Source: Nocardia australiensis (lineage in GTDB: Bacteria; Actinomycetota; Actinomycetes; Mycobacteriales; Mycobacteriaceae). From it: a DNA stretch of 64,000 bases. The position numbers were made by a program, and so were the translations under genes. The stretch's first letter is position 1, and each line of letters opens with the position of its first letter. The DNA is taken from the NCBI RefSeq assembly GCF_020733705.1, contig NZ_JAJFZM010000016.1, positions 1-64,000 of the forward strand, written 5' to 3'. Shown here one piece after another: positions 1 to 8,246 of the stretch. The notes under the pieces are model-generated. The model searched no databases. It was given only the letters and a program-made list of their open reading frames with translations, and was not told the origin of the DNA.

Positions 1-25
1 CCGTTTTACGGACGGACATTTGGAG

Positions 26-69
26 GCATCCCCGGCGGCGTCACGTGACACGGTCACCGCCGGGGATGC
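26..69. terminator. Hairpin downstream of the antirepressor gene
   Basis: A perfect 13-bp inverted repeat (GCATCCCCGGCGG at 26-38, its complement at 57-69) encloses an 18-nt loop. It lies just past the stop codon of the leftward antirepressor gene (113), so it could end that operon. There is no T-run on either side, so termination is an inference from position and stem strength. Confidence 0.45.
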
Positions 70-112
70 GGCCTCACCACCAGGACGGGACACCAGTGGC
101 GAGGAAGTCATG

Positions 113-853
113 TCAGCCGCCCAGGTCGGACAGCAAGCGCTGCAAACCCTTCGGCGTCACGCGCGGCTGCGGTGGGTCCAGGACCAACTCACCGGACTTC
201 GGGTGGTAGTGAGACTGGGGAATCACGGACATGAACCCGTGGTCGATCGCGTATTGCAGCACCCGCCAACGGCCATCACCGGCGCGGGAAATCCATTGCC
301 GCCGTGCAAGATCAGCAAAGAGCCGCCCTTGTCCGGTCTTCACTCCTGCTCGGGTGAGGGTCTGCGCAGCATCGCGCACGCTCAGATCTCCGTCGGCGTC
401 GAGCAACCGCGAGGCGACCTCCGCCTTTGGCTCTAGTTCGGCGATCCGCTGATCCTTCGCGGCCAGCATCGTCCTCGCTTCGAGAACCGCGAGGGCCAGC
501 AGCTCCTCACCCTTCGGCGCAACCTGGCCGTAGCCGCCCGTCTTGCGGATCGCCGGAAGAACCTCAGCGGTGATCCATCGGCGAACCGCCACGGCCTCCG
601 GCTTGTCCGACCGGATAACGACCTCGTACATGTTCGACTCGTTGACGACAGTCACGTTCGGGTTGCCGCGATTACCATCCGCCAGGCGGAGGGTATTGAC
701 GCCGCTCGGGTCGAGCCGCGACGCGACGTTGCTCGGGTTCGCGATTTCCAGCAGCTTGCAGAGGTCCGCGAGAACAAACCAGGGCTCGCCATCGATGACG
801 ACGGTGCGGACGCTCACACCCTCGTAGGTGAACGGCATCAGGTCGGTGCTCAT
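113..853 (-). CDS. Phage antirepressor protein (Bro-N plus KilAC-type C-terminus)
   Basis: This 246-aa protein has a phage antirepressor layout. A Bro-N-like domain covers about residues 5-105 (PWFVLADLCKLLEI, then EAVAVRRWITAEVLPAIRKTGGY). A short linker rich in Ala and Glu leads into a KilAC/ANT-like C-terminal domain (LSVRDAAQTLTRAGVKTGQGRLFADL). Such proteins bind DNA or a repressor and help switch temperate elements out of the quiescent state. The start at 853 has a GGGGGA ribosome site and overlaps the stop of the upstream excisionase-like gene as ATGA; the frame extends further upstream but would then overlap that gene completely. It is the last gene of a three-gene leftward operon in an integrated element. 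Confidence 0.88.
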   Translation of the reverse strand: MSTDLMPFTYEGVSVRTVVIDGEPWFVLADLCKLLEIANPSNVASRLDPSGVNTLRLADGNRGNPNVTVVNESNMYEVVIRSDKPEAVAVRRWITAEVLPAIRKTGGYGQVAPKGEELLALAVLEARTMLAAKDQRIAELEPKAEVASRLLDADGDLSVRDAAQTLTRAGVKTGQGRLFADLARRQWISRAGDGRWRVLQYAIDHGFMSVIPQSHYHPKSGELVLDPPQPRVTPKGLQRLLSDLGG

Positions 854-1089
854 ACCGTCCCCCACGCGGGCAGGGACTTGATGTATCGATCGAGGCTCGC
901 GCGCTCGTAGAGGTTCTTCGTGCCCTCTTTCCGGCCGGTGATCTTTTCCTCGCGAAGCAGCGTCTCCAGGCGCCATTTCGACAGCCCCGTATACGCTTTC
1001 GCACCTTCGAGGTCGAGGGTGACCGGTCGGAGGTCTACGGTTGCGTTCTCCGCTGTCTGGTGGCCTTGATGGGACCGGTCCATTTTCAT
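850..1089 (-). CDS. Excisionase-like helix-turn-helix protein
   Basis: The product is a 79-aa protein whose residues about 22-76 fit the short winged-helix/MerR-like fold of excisionases (LDLEGAKAYTGLSKWRLETLLREEKITGRKEGTKNLYERASLDRYIKSL). The pattern of a recognition helix followed by a wing and an R-x-S-L-D-x-Y/F-I end is typical of the excisionase family DNA-binding domain. It overlaps its neighbours on both sides by ATGA, so translation is coupled to the XRE regulator before it and the antirepressor after it. It could be the directionality factor of the nearby integrase or simply a regulator; the sequence cannot decide between them. Confidence 0.7.
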   Translation of the reverse strand: MKMDRSHQGHQTAENATVDLRPVTLDLEGAKAYTGLSKWRLETLLREEKITGRKEGTKNLYERASLDRYIKSLPAWGTV

Positions 1090-1337
1090 GACGCCCCTTT
1101 GTGGTCTTCGTCTCCAGAATTACTGGACTCGTCGGGCAAAAAAAGATCCTCGACGCCCACCCGCAATCGATGAGCGATCCGCAGGGCGGCATCAGTTCCA
1201 ACCGAGGAGACTTGCCCGCGAACCAGACGGCCTACGTAGCTGTGAGCGTTATAGCCCGCTGCGGCAGCAAGCTCGCGCTGGCTAACTTCCTGGATGACCA
1301 TCAGCCGCCGGAGCTTCTTGCGGTCCTTCAGGATCAT
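1086..1337 (-). CDS. XRE-family helix-turn-helix regulator of the element
   Basis: This small 83-aa protein carries a Cro/CI-type helix-turn-helix at about residues 14-63 (VSQRELAAAAGYNAHSYVGRLVRGQVSSVGTDAALRIAHRLRVGVEDLF) and an acidic tail. The ATG at 1337 is preferred over the GTG at 1343 because AGGAGG sits five bases before it. It heads the leftward operon (regulator, excisionase-like, antirepressor) and diverges from the repressor-like gene at 1613. The intervening DNA holds repeated GTGTCC half-sites, so this protein, the 1613 product or both probably bind there. Confidence 0.8.
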   Translation of the reverse strand: MILKDRKKLRRLMVIQEVSQRELAAAAGYNAHSYVGRLVRGQVSSVGTDAALRIAHRLRVGVEDLFLPDESSNSGDEDHKGAS

Positions 1338-1612
1338 CGGCACCTCCTGCTTTGGGTGACCCTGTCCACGACGAAGCTACTCTTCTGTGGTCGCGGTGTC
1401 CAGTATTTATGGTCAAATAAATGTAGGGCAGTGTCCGCCTAGCAACACAACGCCCTGCATGGGATCGCAATAATGCGTTCGGACCTGCATACTTCCCTGG
1501 ACGCCCGTAACATGGTTATGGTGTCCAACTGGACACGTCGACCACAATCGAGACGTGTCCTGGATTGTGTTGATGTCCCGATGATGGGGTCTCAGCCTCG
1601 GAGGAGGACAGG
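1338..1612. promoter_or_regulatory. Divergent control region of the element with repeated GTGTCC sites
   Basis: This 275-bp gap separates the leftward operon from the rightward repressor-like gene. GTGTCC occurs at 1397, 1431, 1521 and 1555, and a related CTGTCC at 1362. The copy at 1521 forms a palindrome with GGACAC. The region between 1395 and 1425 is AT-rich against the GC-rich background, as expected for promoters. The layout resembles a phage immunity switch, but which protein binds where is inferred. Confidence 0.6.
1521..1536. promoter_or_regulatory. Palindromic operator candidate GTGTCCA-AC-TGGACAC
   Basis: Seven-base arms (GTGTCCA and TGGACAC) flank a two-base centre, a length and symmetry suited to an XRE-family dimer. 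It lies 77 bp upstream of the repressor-like gene start at 1613, and further GTGTCC half-sites lie on both sides of it. Confidence 0.6.
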
Positions 1613-2092
1613 ATGGCCGCACGCTACGAGACGCACCTGGGTGCGCTGATCGAGCAGCAGAAGGGGCTGAACAATATATCCGACGCGCAGGTGGTGGAGC
1701 GCGCGAAACAGCGTGGTCAGAAGCTGGGCAAATCCAACATCGGCCGCATCGCGGGCGGAGGCAACCCCGCGATCAGCCGCAGCGCCATCTTCGGGCTCGC
1801 TGCCGGCCTGGGTGTCACGCCGGCCACGGTCGCCCGGGCGGCCCTGGCCGATATGGGCATCATCCTCACGGAGCCCGAGGCCGATAGCGAAACCGCCATC
1901 CGCACCGACCCCACTCTGTCCGAGCAGGGCCGCCGGATGCTTCTTGCGGTGCTCCATGAGGTGAGGTCCAACGGTGACGTGCCCTACCTGTCGGACGGCC
2001 GATTGGACCCGCAGTACGCCTCCGGTACGCGGACCGGTGATGAGCATCTCGCCGGGCTGCTGGAGCGCGACGATCTCACCTCGGACGGATAG
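1613..2092 (+). CDS. Repressor-like protein of the integrated element
   Basis: The product is 159 aa. Residues about 5-75 look like a helix-turn-helix domain of the kind found in actinophage repressors (SDAQVVERAKQRGQKLGKSNIGRIAGGGNPAISRSAIFGLAAGLGVTPATVARAALADMG). The C-terminal half (SEQGRRMLLAVLHEVRSNG) is predicted helical with no recognised domain. The start has a strong GGAGGAGGACAGG site. Its divergent position opposite the XRE-excisionase-antirepressor operon, with palindromic sites between, fits a maintenance repressor. Its 3' end overlaps the next minus-strand reading frame by 17 bp. Confidence 0.8.
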   Translation: MAARYETHLGALIEQQKGLNNISDAQVVERAKQRGQKLGKSNIGRIAGGGNPAISRSAIFGLAAGLGVTPATVARAALADMGIILTEPEADSETAIRTDPTLSEQGRRMLLAVLHEVRSNGDVPYLSDGRLDPQYASGTRTGDEHLAGLLERDDLTSDG

Positions 2093-2345
2093 CCACTCGG
2101 ACGTCGAGCAGCCACCCGATCCGGGGATGGAATCGCCACCCGCGGAGGGCGTCTCGGCCGTGTAGCCACACCGCCTCAGAGGCGGCGTCGAACGCCAGGG
2201 ATTGCTCGGAGCTCAGCCCTCGGCGGGGCACCTTCCGAACCTCCCCGCCATTGAGGATGACCGTCCCAATGACGGCCCAACCACCCTCTGCCGCAATCGT
2301 TCCGGACGGTTTCGCCTCTACAATCCCCACTATGGCGGTCGTCAT
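2076..2345 (-). CDS. Hypothetical small protein of the element
   Basis: This is an 89-aa reading frame starting MTTAIVGIVEAKPSGTIAAEGGWAVIG. It has a believable mix of residues and no recognised domain. The ribosome site is poor (only GCGAGG right before the ATG), and the frame stays open upstream to 2543 with a less protein-like sequence. It is convergent with the repressor-like gene. I keep it as a possible gene; it could also be a fortuitous frame. Confidence 0.4.
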   Translation of the reverse strand: MTTAIVGIVEAKPSGTIAAEGGWAVIGTVILNGGEVRKVPRRGLSSEQSLAFDAASEAVWLHGRDALRGWRFHPRIGWLLDVRVAIRPR

Positions 2346-2691
2346 CCTCGCTGGACGGTGGATGCGCCCAGGCGGACTGGGACAACCTAGGGGACTCTGC
2401 GCGGATCTGACCTCGATCAAGCGACGATCAGGCAAACCCACTCTGCGGCCCGAATCCCTGCTGTGTAGGTCCGTCATGGCAAGCCGTCCCGATGTCGCAC
2501 TACCTGGGGCTCGCGAGTTTTGGTCATGCGTAAACCTCCGCAACCCGACGCGGCCCCGACTCCGATCGGTTGAAATGTGTAATAGGTAGAAGCCTGATCA
2601 TAGCTATCGTCCGGCCAGCAGACGAGAGATTCAGATTGCAATCCTGCTGTGACAAGTCATGAAAGTCTCAGCAGGTCATGCAGATTGCGGA
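2346..2691. other. Gene-poor stretch of the element
   Basis: No convincing gene is visible. The only long frames lack a ribosome site and a protein-like composition. It separates the regulatory module from the integrase gene. Confidence 0.5.
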
Positions 2692-4005
2692 TCACGGGCG
2701 CTGACTCGTCGGCACAATCTTCTCCGGCAGCAACATCCCCGCCAGAGCGCCCATACCAGTTCGCAACTTGCCGAGATCGGCATGGAGATACAGCCGGTTC
2801 GCCGCCGCCGTCGAGTGCCCGAGGATCTGCATCCGCGTCACCTCATCCACAGGCAGGAGAGTGTTCGCGGTATGCCGTGTTCCGTGCCCTCTGATCTGCG
2901 GCACCTCAGCGCGCGCCTGCGCGTCGTTCCACGCCGCGGTGTCATCCTTCGCCTGGATCGGCCGAAACTGCTCCGACACCCACAGCAGTCCATAGTGGTT
3001 CGGAACCTGGTTCTGCACATAGATCTTCAGCAACACCGCCAGCTCGGCGGGCATGGGGATAATCCTCGGCTTGTCCGTCTTCGGTTTCACCAGTGCCGCG
3101 GCCTTATACAGCGGGGTGATCTCGTACGTCGGAGGAGCATCGAACCTTCCAGGGGCATCGGAGTTCTTCATCCCTGGCAGCAGCGGCAGCCACTGTAGCT
3201 GCCAGGAGACATCGATGGTCAGCTCATCGAAGTCAATCCGCTCACTGGTGAGCCCGAGTAGTTCGCCCTGCCGTAGCCCGGTCAGGTAGCGGGTGGCCCA
3301 CAGCGTCACATATGGGTCGCCCCATTCCAGCGCGGCCTCCAGCACTGCGCGCGCCTGTTCGGCCGTGTGGTGCTCGCCTGTCGCGCTGATTGCCTTAGGG
3401 CGTTTAACGAGTGCCGCGACGTTCTCCCGCACCAGCGGTGGGCGCTGACGCTTGGCGTCCTCGAGCGCCAAATGTATTCGGTCGTAGGCGACCTGCGTTG
3501 TGCGGGTCGACCACTTCGGCACCTTCGCCAACTCCACTGTGCCGTCAGGTCGTTCGACCTTCCCCTCCTTGGTCTGCCCATCGATCCAGTCGATCATGTA
3601 GCGGATGTGGTCAGGGGTGAGAGTCTTGACGTCGGCTCCGCCGATGGACGGGGTGATCTGCTGGTTGATCGTGGACAGCACCGTCTTGTAATAGCGCGGC
3701 GCCCACTCCGGCTTTTTGATCTCCGCCCACTTCAGCATCCACTCGGTGACCGAAACCTTCTTCTTCGGCGACGGCAGGATCCCCTTGCGGAGGTTCTCTT
3801 TGACCTCCTCCAGCATCTCCGTGACGGTGTTGCGATCCATGCTGTAAACCGGCGGGGTGCGTCGGCGCTTACCGTCGGGGCCGGGCGGGAGTGAGACGTA
3901 CCCGCAATACAGGCCGTTCGCGCGCCGATAGATCGAGCCCTGCCCGTACTGGCGTTTGCGTTTCTTGCCGGGGGTCTTGAAGGTCTGCTTCTTAGGGGTT
4001 GTCAT
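2692..4005 (-). CDS. int: Tyrosine site-specific integrase
   Basis: A 437-aa tyrosine recombinase. The basic N-terminus (residues 1-80, KKRKRQYGQGSIYRRANGLYCGYVS) resembles the arm-binding domain of actinomycete integrases, followed by a SAM-like core-binding domain (about 85-215) and the catalytic domain. The catalytic set is complete: Arg245 in TGLRQGELLGL, His374 and Arg377 in HGTRHT, His397 in ILGHS, and the nucleophile Tyr406 in NRLYLHAD. The start at 4005 was chosen because the frame upstream of it reads into the attachment region. It integrates the element into tRNA-Gly: a truncated tRNA-Gly 3' end lies about 200 bp upstream of the start codon. Confidence 0.95.
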   Translation of the reverse strand: MTTPKKQTFKTPGKKRKRQYGQGSIYRRANGLYCGYVSLPPGPDGKRRRTPPVYSMDRNTVTEMLEEVKENLRKGILPSPKKKVSVTEWMLKWAEIKKPEWAPRYYKTVLSTINQQITPSIGGADVKTLTPDHIRYMIDWIDGQTKEGKVERPDGTVELAKVPKWSTRTTQVAYDRIHLALEDAKRQRPPLVRENVAALVKRPKAISATGEHHTAEQARAVLEAALEWGDPYVTLWATRYLTGLRQGELLGLTSERIDFDELTIDVSWQLQWLPLLPGMKNSDAPGRFDAPPTYEITPLYKAAALVKPKTDKPRIIPMPAELAVLLKIYVQNQVPNHYGLLWVSEQFRPIQAKDDTAAWNDAQARAEVPQIRGHGTRHTANTLLPVDEVTRMQILGHSTAAANRLYLHADLGKLRTGMGALAGMLLPEKIVPTSQRP

Positions 4006-4096
4006 TGCGGGGGCCCTCGAACGTCTATCGTGGACTGCGTGGTTGCTGGCGCTTGGAATCGTGGGGGAGTAGTCGTCACCGATTTGCGATTCCAGG

Positions 4097-4119
4097 TGTA
4101 GCCAATTAGTGTAGCCAAT
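4097..4119 (+). repeat. Tandem TGTAGCCAAT motifs left of the attachment core
   Basis: TGTAGCCAAT occurs at 4097-4106 and again at 4110-4119, spaced 13 bp. They lie between the integrase start and the truncated tRNA. Repeats with about one helical turn of spacing next to a core are typical of integrase arm-type or excisionase sites. Confidence 0.55.
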
Positions 4120-4203
4120 GGTACGGTCCTGCACAGGTTCTTACCAACGGCCAAAAGGCCACTAGCAGGGAAAACTAGATGAATCCCCATGTGAAATGGG
4201 GTG

Positions 4204-4254
4204 GAGCGTCAGCCTTCCAAGCTGATGGTGCGGGTTCGATTCCCGTCACCCGCT
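4204..4254 (+). other. Attachment site: 3' part of a truncated tRNA-Gly(TCC)
   Basis: From GAGC of the D-arm to the discriminator base the sequence is a perfect tRNA-Gly 3' portion: anticodon stem TCAGC/GCTGA, loop with anticodon TCC (4216-4218), T-arm with TTCGATT, and acceptor strand CACCCGC-T. The matching 5' acceptor strand GCGGGTG and a pairing D-stem are absent upstream, so no cloverleaf can form. This is the residue left at one end when an element integrates into the 3' half of a tRNA gene. The restored, intact tRNA-Gly should lie at the left end of the element, outside this window. Confidence 0.85.
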
Positions 4255-4297
4255 CTCTTCCCCCATCGGGGAGCGTCGGCCTTCTCGGCCGTCGGAT

Positions 4298-4371
4298 CGG
4301 GGTGTAGCGCAGCTTGGTAGCGCATCCGCTTTGGGAGCGGAGGGTCGCAGGTTCAAATCCTGTCACCCCGA
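4298..4371 (+). tRNA. tRNA-Pro (anticodon TGG)
   Basis: A complete 74-nt cloverleaf. Acceptor CGGGGTG pairs with CACCCCG, the discriminator is A, the anticodon stem is TCCGC/GCGGA with loop TTTGGGA (anticodon TGG at 4332-4334), and the T-arm carries TTCAAAT. CCA is not encoded. It lies 43 bp after the tRNA-Gly fragment, consistent with an original tRNA-Gly/tRNA-Pro pair that the element split. Confidence 0.96.
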
Positions 4372-4395
4372 CAAAGATCCGGCCAGTCGCCTCGA

Positions 4396-4424
4396 TTGGC
4401 TACTGTAGCCAAACCTGTAGCCAA
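4396..4424 (+). repeat. TGTAGCCAA motifs right of the tRNA-Pro gene
   Basis: TGTAGCCAA occurs at 4404-4412 and 4416-4424, 12 bp apart. The first is also one arm of a perfect 8-bp inverted repeat (TTGGCTAC-t-GTAGCCAA, 4396-4412). The same motif occurs twice left of the truncated tRNA (4097-4119), so the set brackets both tRNA features. Confidence 0.55.
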
Positions 4425-4644
4425 CACACTCTCTCGCATCGGTACCCCAATGGGAGCGCGACTGCGAGCGCGTCGGACGCCTCCCGGTCACCGACCGCAG
4501 TCCCGAAGTTTTCGCCGGACGCACGATCGTCGCGAGCCGCCCGAGGGTGGTGCGTCATCGGACGTGCGGTTCGACTCGTCCTTCGTGACCCGCGTCATAT
4601 ATTCCCTCACATCTTGCATGGTCTGTGCACGTTTCTTGCCCCCG

Positions 4645-4667
4645 AAATTGAGCATTCTGCTCATTTT
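4645..4667. promoter_or_regulatory. Palindrome upstream of the ferredoxin oxidoreductase gene
   Basis: AAATTGAGCA-TTC-TGCTCATTTT is a 10-bp-arm inverted repeat with one mismatch, about 105 bp before the start codon at 4773, followed by a six-T run. It can be read as a regulator operator or as a weak intrinsic terminator ending tRNA transcription. The rest of 4425-4772 shows no gene. Confidence 0.45.
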
Positions 4668-4772
4668 TTGTGAGCGATGTTGTTCAATTCGCGCTCCAGA
4701 TGCAAGATATTGGCGTCAAGTGCTCAACGAGTCGAGGTGCCACATCGGCGCCGAGCGGACGGGTGGACTTCC

Positions 4773-7700
4773 ATGACCGAACTTGCCGACCGCGACCTGG
4801 TCCCGGCACCGTACGACCTCGCCGACCGATACCGCGTCGGGGCGGCAACCGTCGTCCTGACCGGTGTCCAAGCGATCGCGCGGCAGCTGGTGGAACAGCA
4901 TGTGCGCGACCTGCGCGCGGGCAGGCGGGTCGCGACGTTCGTCTCCGGGTATCAGGGCAGCCCGCTCGGTGGTGTCGACAAGATGCTGAACGGGATGCCG
5001 GATGTCCGTGCTGAACACGACATTTCCTTCGTGCCGGGGTTGAACGAGGAACTCGCCGCTACCTCGGTGTGGGGGAGTCAGGCCGACCTGCCCGCGGGCA
5101 GCGCGACACACGACGGTGTGGTCGGTGTTTGGTACGGCAAGGGTCCCGGCCTCGACCGGGCGACCGACGCACTGCGGCACGCGAATATGTACGGCGTCAA
5201 TCCGCGCGGCGGCATGCTGCTGTTGGTCGGGGACGATCCGGCATCGAAGTCGTCGACGGTACCCGCGGTCAGCGAACGCTCGCTGGCCGCGTTGAACATT
5301 CCGGTGTTATTCCCGCGCAACGCCCGCGAGATCGTCACCATGGGTCTGCACGCAGTGGCGTTGTCACGCGCGTCGGGTTGTGCGGTGGCGCTGAAGATTG
5401 TGGCAGACGTGGCCGATGGCGCATGGACGGTCGACGGCCAGGTGGGTGATATTCCCATTACCGTGCCCGAGATCGCCTGGGAAGGGCGTCCGTTCATCTA
5501 CCGGCAGCGGCCGATGGCCGCGCCGACGGACAGTGTCATCGCCGAAGCGGACCTCTACGGGCCGCGCTGGGAGATCGTCAAGGCATACAGTGCCATCAAC
5601 GAACTGGATGTCATCGAGGTCGACCCACCCCGCGCCACTGTCGGGATCGCGGCAACCGGAACCACTTTCGACGCGGTGCGTCAGGCACTGCTCGACCTCG
5701 GCGCCGATGACGAGGCACTGATGCGTGCCGGCGTCCGGCTGCTGCGCATCGGCATGCCGTATCCCATTGCCCCCGAGCGTGTCCGGCGGTTCGCCGACGG
5801 GCTCGCGCACATTGTGGTCGTCGAGGACAAAACCGCCTTCATCGAGACCCAGATTCGCGAGATTCTCTACGGCACACCGGACGCGCCGCAGATTCTCGGC
5901 AAGCGGGACGCCGCGGGCCGGGTGCTGTTCGCGCAGGACGGCGAGCTCACCACCGGCCGCATCGCGGGGCCGCTGCGGCGGGTCCTCGATGGTCATCTCG
6001 AGATGAAACGCCCGCTACCGCAGCCGCTGTCGCTGTCAGTGCTGCCCGCCAAACGCGCGGCATACTTCTGTAGCGGTTGCCCGCACAACCGGTCCACCGC
6101 GGTTCCGGAAGGCTCGCTGGCAGGCGGCGGTATCGGCTGCCACACCCTGGTGACGATGTCGGGTCGCGAAGACAGCGCGGTCACCGGGTTGACGCAGATG
6201 GGTGGTGAAGGCGCGCAATGGATCGGGCAGGCGCCCTTCACAGATGTGGGGCACCTGTTCCAAAACATCGGCGACGGAACGTTTTTCCACTCCGGTCAGC
6301 TCGCCGTGCAGGCGTGTGTCGCCGCGGGGGTGAATATCACCTACAAACTCCTGTACAACGACGTCGTCGCGATGACCGGCGCGCAGGACGCCGAAGGCGC
6401 GCTCGCGGTGCCGATGCTGACGCAAAAGTTACGCACCGAGGGTGTCGCGCAGATCATCGTCTGCGCGGACGAACCGGGGAAATATCGCAAGCGCGACCTC
6501 GCGGCGGGCACCCTGCTGTGGCACCGCGACCGGCTCGACGAGGCACAGCGCGCGCTGCGTGAGATTCCCGGAGTCACCGTACTCATCTACGATCAGCACT
6601 GCGCCGCAGACGCGCGTCGTCGGCGCAAGCGCGGCACGCTGCCGGTACGGCGGACGCGGGTTGTCATCAACGAGGCGGTCTGTGAGGGATGCGGTGACTG
6701 CGGTGTAAAGAGCAACTGTCTGTCGGTGCAGCCCGTCGACACCGAGTTCGGGCGCAAGACCCGGATCGATCAGACCTCATGCAATACCGACTACAGCTGC
6801 CTGGACGGCGACTGCCCCTCCTTCGTTACGGTAGAACTCCCGGATCCGGCGAAAGCGAGGAAGCGCAAGGCCATCCGGCATCCCGAGCCGCCGGTGCTGC
6901 CCGACGTGCCCGGCGCGGCGCCGACCGTGACCCAGAATGTTTTCCTCGCGGGTATCGGCGGCACCGGCATCGTCACTGTCAACCAAGTGCTGGCGACCGC
7001 CGCACTGCGTGCGGGTTACGAGGTGGCGAGCCTGGATCAGATCGGTCTGAGTCAAAAGGCCGGACCGGTGGTCTCGCATTTGCGGTTCGCGCCGGGCGAG
7101 TTGGAGCCCGCCAACCGCCTGACCCCGGGGTCGGCCGACTGCATCGTGGCCTTCGACCTGCTTGCGGCCACCGACAACAAGAACCTGGCCTACGGCTCGA
7201 ACGCGGCCACTCTTTCGGTCGCCTCGACGAGCAAAACCCCGACCGGCGACATGGTCTACGACAAGTCCGTCGCCTATCCCGAGACGAGCCTGCTGCTGTC
7301 GCGGCTGCAGCGGGTATCGCGCTCGTTGCGTTCGTTCGACGCCCTTGCCGCTGCCGAGGTGCTGTTCGGCAATACCTCGGCCGCCAATTTTCTGCTGGTC
7401 GGTGCGGCATACCAGATCGGTGGCCTGCGTCTGCCCGCCGCGTCGATCGAGGAGGCGATCGAGATCAACGGTGTCGCCGTGCAGGCGAATATCGCCGCCT
7501 TCCGCTGGGGTCGCGTCGCGGTCGCCCGTCCCGACGAGTTCGCCGCCGCGACCGTTCCGGATCGGGCGGCACGCGCCGAGACCGCAGTTCCAGCCGACCT
7601 TTTCGATGCCCTGACCGCCACAGGGGAGACCAAGCGTCGGGTGGAGTTGCGTGCGGTCGAACTGATCGGTTTTCAGGGTGTGCGGGTCGCGCGCGAGTAC

Positions 7701-8246
7701 GTGCGGACTATGCAGTTCATCTGGGAGGCGCAGCAGCGGGTAACCGATCGCACCGAGTTCAGCGAGCAAGTGGCACAGGGGCTCTACAAGTTCACCGCCT
7801 ACAAGGACGAATACGAGGTTGCCCGCCGCCTCACCGACCCGTCTTTCCTCGAGGACCTGAAGACCGGGCTACCCGATGGCGCGAACCTCACCTACCGCCT
7901 GCACCCACCGATCCTGCGCGCCATGGGCCGTAAGAAGAAGATCGGCATCGGCCCGCGCGGGCACCTCGCGCTGCGGGTGTTAGCGAAGGGAAAGCGCCTG
8001 CGCGGCACCAAGTTCGATCCATTCGGTTACGCCCGTGTGCGCAAGGTGGAGCGCGTCCTGCTCGCGCACTACACCGAAATGGTGACCAACCTCGCCGCCG
8101 ATCTCGACAGCGCCGGCTACGACCGCGCGGTCGCGGCGGCGGTGCTCGCCGACGTGGTGCGGGGATACGAGGACATCAAGCTCGCCAACGTCGAGCGCTA
8201 CCGCGAGCGAGTGGCCGAGCTGGGTATCGAACCGCCGAATGTGTAA
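4773..8246 (+). CDS. Indolepyruvate ferredoxin oxidoreductase family protein (fused subunits)
   Basis: A 1157-aa fused 2-oxoacid:ferredoxin oxidoreductase. The order seen is: N-terminal thiamine-diphosphate pyrimidine-type domain (about 20-430; VSGYQGSPLGGVDKML), TPP-binding part (about 430-610; YFCSGCPHNRSTAVPEG and GMGGEGAQWIG-like segment), a cysteine-rich 4Fe-4S segment (about 630-690; CEGCGDCGVKSNC, CNTDYSCLDGDC), the gamma domain (about 715-890; FLAGIGGTGIVTVNQVL) and a C-terminal family-specific region. The family oxidatively decarboxylates arylpyruvates, or other 2-oxoacids, to acyl-CoA with ferredoxin reduction; substrate is not decided by sequence. I chose the ATG at 4773 because the frame upstream lacks family-like sequence. 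No ferredoxin gene adjoins. Confidence 0.92.
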   Translation: MTELADRDLVPAPYDLADRYRVGAATVVLTGVQAIARQLVEQHVRDLRAGRRVATFVSGYQGSPLGGVDKMLNGMPDVRAEHDISFVPGLNEELAATSVWGSQADLPAGSATHDGVVGVWYGKGPGLDRATDALRHANMYGVNPRGGMLLLVGDDPASKSSTVPAVSERSLAALNIPVLFPRNAREIVTMGLHAVALSRASGCAVALKIVADVADGAWTVDGQVGDIPITVPEIAWEGRPFIYRQRPMAAPTDSVIAEADLYGPRWEIVKAYSAINELDVIEVDPPRATVGIAATGTTFDAVRQALLDLGADDEALMRAGVRLLRIGMPYPIAPERVRRFADGLAHIVVVEDKTAFIETQIREILYGTPDAPQILGKRDAAGRVLFAQDGELTTGRIAGPLRRVLDGHLEMKRPLPQPLSLSVLPAKRAAYFCSGCPHNRSTAVPEGSLAGGGIGCHTLVTMSGREDSAVTGLTQMGGEGAQWIGQAPFTDVGHLFQNIGDGTFFHSGQLAVQACVAAGVNITYKLLYNDVVAMTGAQDAEGALAVPMLTQKLRTEGVAQIIVCADEPGKYRKRDLAAGTLLWHRDRLDEAQRALREIPGVTVLIYDQHCAADARRRRKRGTLPVRRTRVVINEAVCEGCGDCGVKSNCLSVQPVDTEFGRKTRIDQTSCNTDYSCLDGDCPSFVTVELPDPAKARKRKAIRHPEPPVLPDVPGAAPTVTQNVFLAGIGGTGIVTVNQVLATAALRAGYEVASLDQIGLSQKAGPVVSHLRFAPGELEPANRLTPGSADCIVAFDLLAATDNKNLAYGSNAATLSVASTSKTPTGDMVYDKSVAYPETSLLLSRLQRVSRSLRSFDALAAAEVLFGNTSAANFLLVGAAYQIGGLRLPAASIEEAIEINGVAVQANIAAFRWGRVAVARPDEFAAATVPDRAARAETAVPADLFDALTATGETKRRVELRAVELIGFQGVRVAREYVRTMQFIWEAQQRVTDRTEFSEQVAQGLYKFTAYKDEYEVARRLTDPSFLEDLKTGLPDGANLTYRLHPPILRAMGRKKKIGIGPRGHLALRVLAKGKRLRGTKFDPFGYARVRKVERVLLAHYTEMVTNLAADLDSAGYDRAVAAAVLADVVRGYEDIKLANVERYRERVAELGIEPPNV

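Noticed and set aside
4180..4254. Intact tRNA-Gly gene
   Set aside because: The 5' acceptor strand GCGGGTG and a pairing D-stem are missing, so only the 3' part is present.
4175..4366. Minus-strand reading frame covering both tRNA features (TGFEPATLRSQSGCATKLRYTP)
   Set aside because: It is the well-known false protein produced by translating tRNA genes antisense.
6341..6590. Possible extra small genes within the ferredoxin oxidoreductase region
   Set aside because: All are frames inside one continuous family-like protein.
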